A DNA stretch of 64,000 nucleotides, taken from positions 62,001 through 126,000 of the forward strand of contig NZ_JABMCB010000170.1 of NCBI RefSeq assembly GCF_013359935.1, in the 5' to 3' direction. The number at the start of each line of letters is the position of its first letter. Position 1 is the first letter of the stretch. Positions 42,463 through 52,585 of this stretch are shown one piece after another. The translations under genes and the position numbers were made by a program. The notes under the pieces were generated by a model that searched no databases, had not been told where the DNA came from, and saw only the letters and a list, made by a program, of their open reading frames with translations. This DNA comes from Paenibacillus xylanilyticus. Lineage in GTDB: Bacteria > Bacillota > Bacilli > Paenibacillales > Paenibacillaceae.

Positions 42463-43302
42463 ATGCAAAATCGTTATGCTGCACACCCGAATGAAGTGAA
42501 AAATTATGATACGTCCCGTCTGCGTGAAGAGTTTTTGATGGAGCAGTTGTTCGCGACAGATGAACTGGTGACTGTGTATTCCCATGTGGATCGTTATATC
42601 GTAGGAACGGCCGTACCTCAGAACAAAGATATTGCGCTTGAAGTGAACCTGAAGGATATCGGAACGAACTTTTTCTTGGAGCGTCGTGAAATCGGTATCA
42701 TTAACGTTGGAGGCCACGGAACCGTAACTGCGGATGGTCAGGGTTATGAGATTGGGGCCAAAGAATGCCTTTATATCGGAAAAGGTGTGAAAGAGGTCGT
42801 GTTCAAAAGTAATGGAAACGATCAACCTGCTCAGTTCTACTTTGTATCTACACCAGCACATCATGCTTATCCTACGCAGAAGGCAACCCAGGAACAGGCT
42901 CAGCCGAACCATCTGGGCAGCATTGAAAGTTCGAATGAACGGACCATTTATCGCTACATTCATCAAGGTGAGGGCGGAATTCAGAGCTGTCAGCTGGTGA
43001 TGGGTATTACGGAGCTCGATAAGGGTAACATGTGGAACACGATGCCTGCACATACCCACAATCGTCGTTCCGAAGTATACTTGTATTTCAACCTGCCGGA
43101 AGACGGTGTGGTATTCCATATGATGGGTGAACCGAACGAGACCCGGCATCTGGTTGTGCGTGACCGTCAGGCGATCATCTCTCCAAGCTGGTCCATCCAC
43201 AGTGGCGTTGGCACAAGCAGCTATACATTCTGTTGGGCCATGGCTGGTGAAAACCAAACGTTCGAGGATATGGACGGCGTGGCGATGAAAGACCTGAAAT
43301 AA
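42463..43302 (+). CDS. kduI: 5-dehydro-4-deoxy-D-glucuronate isomerase
   Basis: Cytoplasmic cupin isomerase converting 5-keto-4-deoxyuronate (from pectin or other uronate polymers) to 3-deoxy-D-glycero-2,5-hexodiulosonate. 279 residues, the family length. MQNRYAAHPNEVKNYDT matches the KduI N-terminus; metal ligands are expected in the C-terminal cupin stretch with PAHTHNRRSEVYLYFNLPE and SPSWSIHSGVGTSSY. Start chosen at ATG 42463 (or 42460), with GAAGGGAATGG upstream; the longer frame from 42394 would begin inside the repeat operator. The first gene of a kduI-deoR-kduD cluster. Confidence 0.94.
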   Translation: MQNRYAAHPNEVKNYDTSRLREEFLMEQLFATDELVTVYSHVDRYIVGTAVPQNKDIALEVNLKDIGTNFFLERREIGIINVGGHGTVTADGQGYEIGAKECLYIGKGVKEVVFKSNGNDQPAQFYFVSTPAHHAYPTQKATQEQAQPNHLGSIESSNERTIYRYIHQGEGGIQSCQLVMGITELDKGNMWNTMPAHTHNRRSEVYLYFNLPEDGVVFHMMGEPNETRHLVVRDRQAIISPSWSIHSGVGTSSYTFCWAMAGENQTFEDMDGVAMKDLK

Positions 43303-43337
43303 ACGCGTAAATTCCAAAGAAACAGGAAGTTGATTGC

Positions 43338-44096
43338 ATGAATCCATTGAAAAGACATGAAAAGATTATGGAGGCTCTGCTGGAGCGCCAAGAAGTGACC
43401 GTCAGCGATCTGAGCGAACTGCTGCAGGTAACGGGCAAGACGGTTCGGGAGGATCTCGACAAACTGGAAGCGATGGGATTGCTGGTACGTGTTCATGGTG
43501 GTGCCATGCTGGCTCAGAATGACCAGTACGGCATTCTCACGAGTCGTGGAGCCACAGAGAAGCACCATTCGGAGAAAACCGAAATCGCCGAGCGTGCGCT
43601 CGCTTATATACGTCCTAATGAAATCATTGCACTGGACGGAGGAAGCACAACGCTGGAAATGGCAAAGCGGCTCGACAATCAGCCGCTCACTGTTGTAACC
43701 AATGACCTCTTCATTATCGCGGAGCTGACCAAAAAGGAGCAGGTCCGACTGGTCGTGCCCGGAGGAGCAAGAGTCCGTAATATGCTGGTGGGTGAGGACA
43801 CGGCATCTTTCATTTCCACTCTTAACATTCATAAAGCATTTATCTCGACCACTGCATTACATCCGGAATTCGGCCTATCCATATACACAGGTGATCTGGT
43901 TCCACTGAAAAAATCAATGATCTCTGCTTCTCAGCAGGTCTTCGGCGTTGTCGACCATTATAAATTCGGGCAATTTGCGCTGCGGACCTTTGCACACTGC
44001 TCGGAGCTGGATTGTATTATCAGTGACAGTCATCTGGATGAGGAGACGGCAGAACTGTATAACCAAATCGGAGTCAAAGTCGATTATCAAAGCTAA
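43338..44096 (+). CDS. DeoR-family transcriptional regulator
   Basis: Sugar-responsive repressor of 252 residues. N-terminal helix-turn-helix (RHEKIMEALLERQEVTVSDLSELLQVTGKTVREDLDKLE, given here as a region at residues ~5-44) followed by GLLVRVHGGA, the DeoR signature, and a C-terminal sugar-phosphate-sensing domain with ALDGGSTTLEMAKRL and VTNDLFIIAEL. Lying between kduI and kduD, it most likely controls hexuronate catabolism, playing the part KdgR plays in other bacteria. The triple ATGAACT repeat before kduI is the obvious candidate operator. Confidence 0.93.
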   Translation: MNPLKRHEKIMEALLERQEVTVSDLSELLQVTGKTVREDLDKLEAMGLLVRVHGGAMLAQNDQYGILTSRGATEKHHSEKTEIAERALAYIRPNEIIALDGGSTTLEMAKRLDNQPLTVVTNDLFIIAELTKKEQVRLVVPGGARVRNMLVGEDTASFISTLNIHKAFISTTALHPEFGLSIYTGDLVPLKKSMISASQQVFGVVDHYKFGQFALRTFAHCSELDCIISDSHLDEETAELYNQIGVKVDYQS

Positions 44097-44198
44097 ATGC
44101 ACAGAAGCACTTGATGCCTGAATAGTTAAGCATAAGCAAAAGAAGTTGATTTGCACCACTCATAGGTTTGCATCTCATAACATGCGGAGGAATCATTC

Positions 44199-44951
44199 AT
44201 GAATCCATTTGATCTAAGCGGACAAGTTGCTCTTGTCACCGGTACGTCCGGCGGTTTGGGACAGGGAATGGCTATTGGCCTGGCCGAAGCCGGGGCCGAT
44301 GTGGTACTCGTTTCCTATTCAAAGCCTTCGGAAACAGCAAGTGCCATCGAAGCTCTCGGGCGCAAAGCATATATCATTGAAGCCGATTTAAGTCGTGAAG
44401 ATGAATTGCCAGCGGTATTTGAAAAGGCGTTAGCTTTTCAGGGGAGAATTGATATTCTCGTTAACAATGCCGGGATCATTCGCCGCACGCCTGCCGCTGA
44501 CCACGGACAACAGGACTGGCACGATGTCATTGGTCTTAACCTGAACACGGTATTTTTCCTAAGCCAGCTGGCGGGCAGACATATGATTGAACGCGGCAGC
44601 GGCAAAATTATCAATATCGCATCCATGCTGTCCTATCAGGGCGGCATAAATGTACCAGGTTATACGGCCAGTAAACATGGCGTTGCAGGGTTAACCAAAG
44701 CACTTGCCAATGAGTGGGCAGGCAAGGGTGTACAAATTAACGGTATTGCACCAGGTTACATGGAGACGGATAATACGACTCAGATTCGTGCGGATGAAAA
44801 CCGTTATCGGGATATTACAGCACGCATTCCGGCAGGACGATGGGGAACCCCTGAAGATCTGAAAGGTCCAGTAGTTTTTCTTGCATCAGCGGCTTCGGAC
44901 TATTTGAATGGTCATGTACTGAATGTGGATGGCGGCTGGATGGCTCGTTAA
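44199..44951 (+). CDS. kduD: 2-dehydro-3-deoxy-D-gluconate 5-dehydrogenase
   Basis: NAD(H)-dependent short-chain dehydrogenase of 250 residues, next step after KduI, giving 2-keto-3-deoxygluconate. Cofactor loop TGTSGGLGQGMA (residues ~14-25), NNAG motif at ~87-90 (LVNNAGIIRR), catalytic Ser in IASMLSYQGG and the YTASK pair (Tyr/Lys). IRR after NNAGI and YMETDNT are typical of KduD. GCGGAGGAAT precedes the ATG. It is 102 bases after the regulator gene and 35 bases before the isomerase-like gene. Confidence 0.92.
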   Translation: MNPFDLSGQVALVTGTSGGLGQGMAIGLAEAGADVVLVSYSKPSETASAIEALGRKAYIIEADLSREDELPAVFEKALAFQGRIDILVNNAGIIRRTPAADHGQQDWHDVIGLNLNTVFFLSQLAGRHMIERGSGKIINIASMLSYQGGINVPGYTASKHGVAGLTKALANEWAGKGVQINGIAPGYMETDNTTQIRADENRYRDITARIPAGRWGTPEDLKGPVVFLASAASDYLNGHVLNVDGGWMAR

Positions 44952-44986
44952 TCTGTTCTGCTATCAAATGCTAAGGAGGCAGTGAC

Positions 44987-45832
44987 ATGAAACTTGGTAT
45001 TCTGGCACATACGTTTGGCCAGCAGCCTACAGCGCAGCTGGCGCAAACGGTTGCAGATCACGGATTCAATTCAGTCCAGCTGGCGCTTGCCAAAGCCTTA
45101 TCGGACGTGGACTCGGCCAATGGCAAACTGAGCCCCGGACTGGCGAATGAAATCGGGGATCAATTTGCAAGGCGCGGGGTCAAGATTGCTGTACTGGGCT
45201 GCTATATTAACCCGATCGATCCGGATGCTGCACGAAGACGTGCAGATATTGAGCGCTTCAAGGAACATCTGCGTTATGCCAGGGATTTCGGTTGCAGCAT
45301 GGTAGCGACGGAAACGGGAGGATTGGACACATACCAAGCCACTCATCCTGATGGGTATGAAGAAAAAGCATGGACAGTGCTGCGGGAAACGTTGGAGGAA
45401 ATCACGGAAGAAGCTGAAAAATGGGGCGTGCATGCGGCCATTGAGCCTGTATCTACACATACACTTCATACACGTGAACATATGACCCGTTTGTTTGAGG
45501 AGATTCCGTCCTCCAATCTGGGCATGCTGTTTGATCCATGCAATTTGATCAAGCAGCCCCATATCGCTGAGCAAGGAGCTTTCCTGCGTGATGTGATGGA
45601 GAGCCTATACCAGCGAATCATTGTCATTCATGCGAAGGATGTGGCCTTCAATGCACAGGGCGAGAAGATAAATCCCGTGCCAGGGGCAGGCATATTGGAT
45701 TACCCGTTATTTTTTGAGTTGTTAAAAACCTATAAGCCGCATATCGATATTTCACTTGAGGGCGTAACGGCGGAAGAAGCTGTGCCTGCGGCCAAACATT
45801 TGCGTGAACTATGGAATGGTGTGCGGGTATAG
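44987..45832 (+). CDS. TIM-barrel sugar phosphate isomerase/epimerase family protein
   Basis: Protein of 281 residues in the AP-endonuclease-2/xylose-isomerase-like superfamily. Metal ligands are suggested by Glu in AAIEPVSTHTLHT, Asp in MLFDPCNLIK, His in IVIHAKDV and Glu in ISLEGV. Such proteins interconvert ketoses or sugar acids. It follows kduD by 35 bases with AAGGAGG, so it is probably the last gene of the hexuronate cluster, perhaps epimerising a keto-uronate; the substrate is not readable from sequence. Confidence 0.87.
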   Translation: MKLGILAHTFGQQPTAQLAQTVADHGFNSVQLALAKALSDVDSANGKLSPGLANEIGDQFARRGVKIAVLGCYINPIDPDAARRRADIERFKEHLRYARDFGCSMVATETGGLDTYQATHPDGYEEKAWTVLRETLEEITEEAEKWGVHAAIEPVSTHTLHTREHMTRLFEEIPSSNLGMLFDPCNLIKQPHIAEQGAFLRDVMESLYQRIIVIHAKDVAFNAQGEKINPVPGAGILDYPLFFELLKTYKPHIDISLEGVTAEEAVPAAKHLRELWNGVRV

Positions 45833-45878
45833 GGATAGGCTCAGGATAAGCTGATATTGCAGTATTTATATAGCCAGG

Positions 45879-45906
45879 AAACCTTTGCCCTCGCAAAGGT
45901 TTTTTG
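45879..45906 (+). terminator. terminator of the kdu cluster
   Basis: CCTTTGC and GCAAAGG form a stem with a four-base loop, followed by seven T. Confidence 0.88.
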
Positions 45907-46046
45907 GTATGAGCTTGTGAATCAATCATATAAAATATTTCATATCGGATAAATCGGAAATAACTCTTTTCAAACACGACATCTTGTGAGAGAATATGGA
46001 AAACATACGCCACCATGTGAGGACATCAGGATCTTGAAACGTATAA

Positions 46047-47375
<1,329 letters not shown>

Positions 47376-47395
47376 TCAAATAAATATTGCAACAG

Positions 47396-47425
47396 CCGCC
47401 GTCCTCCGGGACAGGCGGTTTTTTT
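47396..47425 (+). terminator. terminator after metY
   Basis: CCGCCGTCC pairs with GGAC(A)GGCGG, then seven T. Confidence 0.88.
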
Positions 47426-47531
47426 ATCGTTCTATCGACCGATTGGAAAATGCCCATTTACAAACGTCAGGCCGAGGCATATAATAAAGCCAAAGTTGTA
47501 TTGAGTAAACATAATTGCATAAGTACAAAAA

Positions 47532-47586
47532 TGATTATCATTCTCATTCAAAAACCATGCTGCTGCGGGATTCCCGCAGCAGCATG
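47532..47586 (+). promoter_or_regulatory. Fur-family box and perfect hairpin before the P1B-4 ATPase gene
   Basis: TGATTATCATTCTCA (47532-47546) matches the 7-1-7 Fur box TGATAATNATTATCA at 13 of 15 positions. Nine bases later a perfect inverted repeat follows (CATGCTGCTGCGGGA, one T, TCCCGCAGCAGCATG; 47556-47586) and five bases further a run of five T, so it may be an attenuator. A second CATTCTCA half-site is at 47617-47624. Fur or PerR control of iron efflux is the best reading. Confidence 0.6.
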
Positions 47587-47673
47587 TGTCATTTTTAGGG
47601 CATTAACAATGGCTCTCATTCTCAATACGACACCAATGTTATTTCCATGAAACGAGAAAGGATTGTGATTCAC

Positions 47674-49623
47674 ATGCAAGCGATACATCAACCTTTACAA
47701 ACCCAGGCAAAAGCGGAACAGCGCTCCGTACATTCCCCTAATCCAAACCGTGGACGCAGACCGAACTTCCGGGCCATGCTCCGGAATAAGGAGATGCAGG
47801 CAGCCCTCGGCAGTGGATTATTAATGCTTATTGCATGGGGAACGTCACCGTATTTCAACACATTATCTGTCATGCTGTACATCGTGTCTTATGCACTGGG
47901 GGGATGGACCAAGGCGAAAGAGGGCATCGAGACACTGGTCAAGGACCGTGACCTGGATGTGAATCTGCTAATGATCGCCGCATCACTGGGTGCAGCAGCC
48001 ATCGGATATTGGAATGAAGGTGCGATGCTGATCTTTATTTTTGCATTAAGTGGTGCACTGGAAAGTTATGCTACCGAACGGAGTCATAAGGATATATCAT
48101 CGCTGCTGGCACTCAAGCCGGAGACGGCACTGCGCATTGAGGATGGAAAGATGAATCTTGTCGCCATCGATGAACTGGTACCTGGCGATCTGCTTCTGGT
48201 TAAACCGGGCGAGTTAATTCCGGCTGACGGCATCGTGTACCGCGGGAGTTCATTCATCAATCAGGCCTCCATTACAGGAGAATCCCTGCCTGTGGATAAA
48301 GCTGAAGGTGATGAAGTGTATGCAGGCACAGTAAACGGGGAGGGCGCTTTGTACGTAGAGGTAACCAAATCGGCTGAAGGTTCACTGTTTGGCAAAATCA
48401 TAAAATTAGTGGAAGAGGCACAGGCCGAAGTACCGGACTCCCAGCGCTTTATTGAGCGATTCGAAGGGATCTACGCACGGATAGTTGTGGGTGGGACTGT
48501 GCTCGTTATCGCAGGAACTCCCCTATTGTTTGGATGGACTTGGAGTGAAGCCTTTTATAAGGCGATGGTCTTTCTTGTTGTGGCTTCGCCTTGTGCGCTG
48601 GTTTCTTCGATCATGCCGGTCATGCTGTCCGCAATGTCCAGCAGTGCTCGTCGTGGCATACTGTTCAAGGGTGGTGCCCATGTGGAGAACATGGCTCAGA
48701 CCCGGGTGGTGGCTTTTGATAAAACAGGAACATTGACCATGGGCACACCCCAAGTCACAGATATTTTAACGGCGGCAGGCATAGATCGGGCAAAACTACT
48801 GTCTGCAGTTGCAGCGATTGAAAATCTCTCCATGCATCCGCTGGCTCGTGCCATTGTCGATCAGGCAGCTCGTGAAGGCCTTGCAATTCAAGATGCCGAG
48901 CAGGTACAAACACTAACGGGCTGGGGAATTGAAGGGAACGTGCACGGTGTTCTCTGGAGTATTGGTAAAACAAACGACATGCATTCAGGTACCAATTCAA
49001 CTTGGGATGCGGAACATGCCCGTCTTGAAAGTGAAGGCAAAACGGTATCTGTTGTCATGGCTGATGGTGAATTCGCTGGCCTAATTGCCATGCGGGATAC
49101 GGTTCGGCCGCAGGCCGCAGCGGCGGTGAAGAAGCTGGAAGATCTGGGCGTGAAAGTGGCCATGCTGACAGGTGACCGAGCGAAGCCGGCAGCCGTGATT
49201 GCACAAGAAACAGGAGTAAGCCTCGTCTACGCCGGTTTGCTGCCTGAAGACAAAGTGAAGCAGGTACAGGCATTGCGTAAACAATATGGGCAGGTGCTCA
49301 TGGTTGGTGATGGCGTCAATGATGCACCTGCACTTGCTGCGGCTACCGTGGGCATGGGAATGGGCATGTCGGGCAGCGGTACAGCGCTGGAAGTGGCAGA
49401 TGTGGTACTGATGAATGATAATATCGAAGAAATTGCTTGGGCCATTGGGCAGGCACGCAGGGCTCAACGGACCGTGAAGCAGAATATGTTTTTTGCCATT
49501 ACGGTTATAACGGCTCTGGTTGCAGGAAACTTTTTGCAAGGTGTGGCATTGCCACTAGGGGTTGTTGGCCATGAAGGCAGTACAATTCTGGTTATTCTGA
49601 ATGGTCTAAGATTGTTGCGTTAA
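47674..49623 (+). CDS. pfeT: P1B-4 type metal-transporting ATPase (PfeT/FrvA-like Fe(II) efflux)
   Basis: Membrane ATPase of 649 residues. Domains: TM1-TM4, actuator domain with TGES (ASITGESLPVD), TM5-TM6, P-domain with phospho-Asp349 in DKTGTLTMG, N-domain, and GDGVNDAPA. The metal-selecting motifs are SPC in TM6 (305-307) and HEGST in TM8 (from His633), the P1B-4 signature of Bacillus PfeT (formerly ZosA) and Listeria FrvA, which expel Fe(II). There is no N-terminal CxxC metal-binding domain, also as in P1B-4. The start ATG 47674 has AAAGGATTGTGAT upstream; ATG 47647 is possible. The Fur-family box upstream supports iron or peroxide control. Confidence 0.88.
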   Translation: MQAIHQPLQTQAKAEQRSVHSPNPNRGRRPNFRAMLRNKEMQAALGSGLLMLIAWGTSPYFNTLSVMLYIVSYALGGWTKAKEGIETLVKDRDLDVNLLMIAASLGAAAIGYWNEGAMLIFIFALSGALESYATERSHKDISSLLALKPETALRIEDGKMNLVAIDELVPGDLLLVKPGELIPADGIVYRGSSFINQASITGESLPVDKAEGDEVYAGTVNGEGALYVEVTKSAEGSLFGKIIKLVEEAQAEVPDSQRFIERFEGIYARIVVGGTVLVIAGTPLLFGWTWSEAFYKAMVFLVVASPCALVSSIMPVMLSAMSSSARRGILFKGGAHVENMAQTRVVAFDKTGTLTMGTPQVTDILTAAGIDRAKLLSAVAAIENLSMHPLARAIVDQAAREGLAIQDAEQVQTLTGWGIEGNVHGVLWSIGKTNDMHSGTNSTWDAEHARLESEGKTVSVVMADGEFAGLIAMRDTVRPQAAAAVKKLEDLGVKVAMLTGDRAKPAAVIAQETGVSLVYAGLLPEDKVKQVQALRKQYGQVLMVGDGVNDAPALAAATVGMGMGMSGSGTALEVADVVLMNDNIEEIAWAIGQARRAQRTVKQNMFFAITVITALVAGNFLQGVALPLGVVGHEGSTILVILNGLRLLR

Positions 49624-49664
49624 TGAGTCTATCCCAGTAATTTCATGGAATCTTCATTTGTGAC

Positions 49665-49712
49665 CAAAAAAAGAACAGGAAGGGCAGAGTTGATCTGTCC
49701 TCAGGTTCTTTT
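49665..49712. terminator. bidirectional terminator between pfeT and the ZIP gene
   Basis: AAGAAC...GGGCAGA pairs with TCTGTCC...GTTCTT. T residues follow on the plus strand (TTCTTTT) and a longer tract on the minus strand (CTTTTTTT), serving both convergent genes. Confidence 0.85.
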
Positions 49713-49747
49713 CGGTGTACATTCATTTTCTAAAAAAGAGGGCTTGC

Positions 49748-50479
49748 TTAGAATAGTTCAGTCAAACCGATCATGGTGATCAGTCCAAGCAAAAATGAAA
49801 CGGTAGCCACACGTGCGTTGCCGTCCCCGTGACTTTCGGGTATGAGCTCTTTATAAACAATGAACATCATTGCACCCGCCGCAAACGCGAGCCCATAGGG
49901 TACGAGGCCAGCCACTAGACTGCTGAGCGTATAACCAATCATGGCTGTGATAATTTCAACCGCGCCTGTCAGGGTAGCAATACCAAGTGCCTTGAAGCGG
50001 CCGATGTTCTGATTCACGAGAAAGAGAGCGACCAGGAATCCCTCGGGTGCGTTCTGCAGCCCAATGGAAAAGGCAATAAGATTGCCTAAGCTGGCATCGG
50101 TACTGGCATAACTGACGCCTACGGATAACCCTTCAGGCAGGTTATGCATGGTGATGGCTGCAATAATCATAAAGGCTTTGGCTTCAATTTTGAAAGGCAT
50201 CTTCTCCGGATTTTCAAGATCCACATGGGGAATTTTCATCTCGAGTACCAGCAAGACCATGCTGCCGAGCATAATACCAAAGGCAAGTACGAACAGGTTT
50301 GACTGTCCCAGCGCTTCGGGAATGAGATTGTACACCGAAGCTGAGGTCATGATGCCTGCTGCATAAGCAAGTAAGATATCGCGCAGACGGTGGGTCACTT
50401 TGCGCATAAATAGAATAGGTACGGCCCCAAGGCCAGTAGACATGGCTGAGATAAAGCTGCCAATGATTGCATCGTTCAT
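49748..50479 (-). CDS. ZIP family metal transporter
   Basis: Membrane transporter of 243 residues for divalent metals (zinc, iron or manganese). About eight hydrophobic segments; the TM4 metal site reads ITMHNLPEGLSVGV and the TM5 counterpart GLQNAPEGFLVAL. The long His-rich loop of many ZIPs is missing; instead a short EMKIPHVDLENPEK loop separates TM3 and TM4, as in bacterial ZupT/GufA-like proteins. Start chosen at ATG 50479 (MNDAIIGSF), AGGAGGG being 11 bases upstream; the frame extends 19 codons further without a good site. Convergent with the iron-efflux ATPase, which suggests a metal-balance pair. Confidence 0.9.
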   Translation of the reverse strand: MNDAIIGSFISAMSTGLGAVPILFMRKVTHRLRDILLAYAAGIMTSASVYNLIPEALGQSNLFVLAFGIMLGSMVLLVLEMKIPHVDLENPEKMPFKIEAKAFMIIAAITMHNLPEGLSVGVSYASTDASLGNLIAFSIGLQNAPEGFLVALFLVNQNIGRFKALGIATLTGAVEIITAMIGYTLSSLVAGLVPYGLAFAAGAMMFIVYKELIPESHGDGNARVATVSFLLGLITMIGLTELF

Positions 50480-50586
50480 GCTTCCATTTTCCCTCCTGAT
50501 GAAGACTTCTTCATAATCGCTGCCGAGCATTGACACCGTACATAAAAGAGATCATAATGAACAACAGATTAGAATGATTATAAATT

Positions 50587-50600
50587 AGAATTCCAATTCT
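50587..50600. promoter_or_regulatory. AGAATT-CC-AATTCT dyad between the ZIP gene and trxB
   Basis: Perfect inverted repeat with a two-base centre in the shared 254-base region of two divergent genes. It could be a metalloregulator or redox operator; the sequence does not match a Fur, Zur or MntR consensus I know. Confidence 0.35.
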
Positions 50601-50733
50601 GCATAGGGCTATTGTCATATCGGGCAGGTCTTGTGGACATGATTTAGGCTTATCGATTTAGTGTATGCAAAGGCGTTTGCTTTTGATGCCGATAGGCCGG
50701 ACCTTTTTGCAGAACTCGGGGGAGGAACTATAC

Positions 50734-51675
50734 ATGTATAAATCCATTATTATCGGAACTGGCCCTGCAGGGCTGACAGCAGCAATCTATCTGGCTCGTG
50801 CCAACCTTAACCCACTCGTTATTGAAGGACCACAACCTGGTGGTCAACTGACAACAACAACTGAAGTGGAGAACTTCCCAGGTTTTCCTGATGGTATCAT
50901 GGGTCCTGAACTCATGGACAACATGCGTAAACAAGCGGAACGCTTTGGCGCAGAATTCCGCACAGGCTGGGTAAACAACATCGATATGAGTGAGCGTCCG
51001 TTCAAAATCCAGGTTGAAGGCATGGGTGAACTGGTATCGGAAACATTGATCCTGTCTACTGGTGCATCTGCCAAGTACCTTGGTATTCCTGGAGAAGAAA
51101 CTAACGTGGGCCGCGGTGTCAGCACTTGTGCAACATGTGACGGATTCTTCTTCCGCAACAAAGAGATCATCGTCATCGGCGGTGGCGACTCTGCATTGGA
51201 AGAAGCAAGTTTCCTGTCCCGTTTCGGTTCCAAAGTAACCCTGGTACACCGTCGTGAAGAACTGCGCGGTTCCAAAATCATGCAAGATCGTGCACGCAGC
51301 AACGAAAAAGTGGAAATGGCACTGAACCGTACACCGATCGAAGTCATTGCTGGCGACAATGGGGTAACCGGACTGAAAGTGTTGAACAACGCAACAGGTG
51401 AAGAAGAAATCATTCCGGCTAGCGGTGTATTCGTAGCGATCGGTCACACACCAAACACAGGTTTCCTCGGTGGACAGATTACAACGGATGAACATGGGTA
51501 TATTATGACCACACCAGGTACTTCCGAAACGAATATTCCAGGTGTATTCGCTTGTGGAGACGTTCAGGATACTCGATACAAACAAGCGATTACAGCAGCA
51601 GGCAGCGGATGTATGGCTGCAATGGATGCAGAGAAATTCATCGAGAGCCTGGAGCATAGCGCAGTAGCACTGTAA
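50734..51675 (+). CDS. trxB: thioredoxin-disulfide reductase
   Basis: Cytoplasmic flavoenzyme of 313 residues that uses NADPH to reduce thioredoxin. FAD-binding GTGPAGLTAAIYLARA (residues ~8-23), redox Cys132-Ala-Thr-Cys135, NADPH-binding VIGGGDSALEEASFL and the C-terminal FAD motif VFACGDVQDTRYKQAITAAG. Start at ATG 50734 with GGGGGAGGAAC 9 bases upstream; a frame running to 50665 adds residues absent from the family. A redoxin gene follows at 51741 and probably shares its transcript. Confidence 0.95.
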   Translation: MYKSIIIGTGPAGLTAAIYLARANLNPLVIEGPQPGGQLTTTTEVENFPGFPDGIMGPELMDNMRKQAERFGAEFRTGWVNNIDMSERPFKIQVEGMGELVSETLILSTGASAKYLGIPGEETNVGRGVSTCATCDGFFFRNKEIIVIGGGDSALEEASFLSRFGSKVTLVHRREELRGSKIMQDRARSNEKVEMALNRTPIEVIAGDNGVTGLKVLNNATGEEEIIPASGVFVAIGHTPNTGFLGGQITTDEHGYIMTTPGTSETNIPGVFACGDVQDTRYKQAITAAGSGCMAAMDAEKFIESLEHSAVAL

Positions 51676-51740
51676 GGTAACTCGTTTAAATGGTTAAATA
51701 ATCGTTATACTATATATAAACTATATGAGGTGAATGAATA

Positions 51741-51971
51741 ATGGAAAATGTAATTGTATACACATCGACCAACTGCCCGAACTGCAAATCAGTTAAGACT
51801 TTCCTGGCGGAAAAAGGAATCTCTTACGAAGAGCGCAACATCGAGACAAGTGACGAGTTCGCACAACAAGTATGGGATATGGGCGTACGTGCAGTACCTC
51901 TGACCGTTATTGGTGAACACCGCATCCTCGGTATGAACAAAACGCAATTCGCAAAAGCGCTGGACGCTTAA
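51741..51971 (+). CDS. glutaredoxin/NrdH-like redoxin
   Basis: Small thiol protein of 76 residues with active site STNCPNCKS (Cys12, Cys15), the cis-proline segment VRAVPLTVIGEHRILGMN and the family end. The FSGF/WSGF-type motif of true NrdH is replaced by LGMN, nearer to the YruB/glutaredoxin-like group. Being 65 bases downstream of trxB, it may be reduced directly by thioredoxin reductase, as NrdH proteins are. A terminator follows. Confidence 0.9.
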   Translation: MENVIVYTSTNCPNCKSVKTFLAEKGISYEERNIETSDEFAQQVWDMGVRAVPLTVIGEHRILGMNKTQFAKALDA

Positions 51972-52049
51972 TTATCCAATTACAGGGATTCAATCAAGCT
52001 GCATTCAGCTATTCCGGTTCGCGCGAGCCGTTTGAATATATAATATAAA

Positions 52050-52085
52050 GGAAGCCTTAGTCCAGAACAGGACTGAGGCTTCTTT
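52050..52085 (+). terminator. terminator after the redoxin gene
   Basis: GAAGCCTTAGTCC pairs with GGACTGAGGCTTC (one mismatch), followed by TTTGCTT, a weak T tract. Confidence 0.75.
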
Positions 52086-52144
52086 GCTTGGAATTAACCC
52101 GTTTCATCAACACCAGTTAAGCATGATAATTGAAAATAGATGAC

Positions 52145-52218
52145 ATGAAAAATCCCCTTACGTAGTAACCCAGAGCACATGGTAACAAGAGCTCTAAGAT
52201 TCACTGCGGAAGGGGATT
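52145..52218 (-). terminator. terminator of the xylR-side minus-strand genes
   Basis: On the minus strand AATCCCCTT (52218-52210) pairs with AAGGGGATT (52159-52151), the 3' arm running into TTTTTCATG. A GAGCTC-rich 50-base loop lies between. Confidence 0.65.
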
Positions 52219-52242
52219 CATCTTTTAATCCAGTTATTCCAT

Positions 52243-52440
52243 CTAAAAAAAGATGCTCATAAACGTCTGAAAAACAACATACACCAATACGCCTGACAGC
52301 ATATACATGAAGCCAGCCTTCTTTTTGCTCTGAAACAAACGAAGTATGCCGAGGCTGAACAGCGGCGCAAGCACGATCAAGAACAGGAGTACGGTGACAA
52401 ACATTTGCGCCGAGATATCTGAAGTATCCACGTAGGTCAC
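52243..52440 (-). CDS. 65-residue small membrane protein
   Basis: Starts at GTG 52440 with GGAGTG 10 bases upstream. The product is strongly hydrophobic, with two segments (residues ~13-33 and ~42-62) separated by the basic turn LFQSKKKAG, the form of a small hairpin membrane protein. No family recognised. It lies 145 bases after the xylR stop on the same strand and ends before a minus-strand terminator, so it could be expressed with xylR or alone. An overlapping larger frame (52094-52450) is out of phase and looks non-coding. Confidence 0.6.
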   Translation of the reverse strand: MTYVDTSDISAQMFVTVLLFLIVLAPLFSLGILRLFQSKKKAGFMYMLSGVLVYVVFQTFMSIFF

Positions 52441-52585
52441 GGGTTTTCACTCCGTTTCGTTATAGGAATTAACACAGCGGCAGTCAGTCCGCCATGACAA
52501 AAATCACATATCCCCATTATAACTCTGGATTTCTTTAACAAAAAGGGAGGAAATGGGGCGAAATGATGTCAATTTTCATCGGTTA

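Noticed and set aside
47387..47650. 87-codon open frame between metY and pfeT
   Set aside because: It spans the metY terminator, the Fur box and the palindrome, has no ribosome binding site and gives a low-complexity product; it is regulatory sequence.
50728..51657. Long minus-strand open frame opposite trxB
   Set aside because: Antisense shadow of trxB; Cys-rich, no ribosome site, no family resemblance.
52094..52450. 118-codon minus-strand frame overlapping the 65-residue membrane protein
   Set aside because: It runs through the terminator hairpin and is not hydrophobic or family-like; the shorter, out-of-phase frame has a better start site and a coherent membrane topology.
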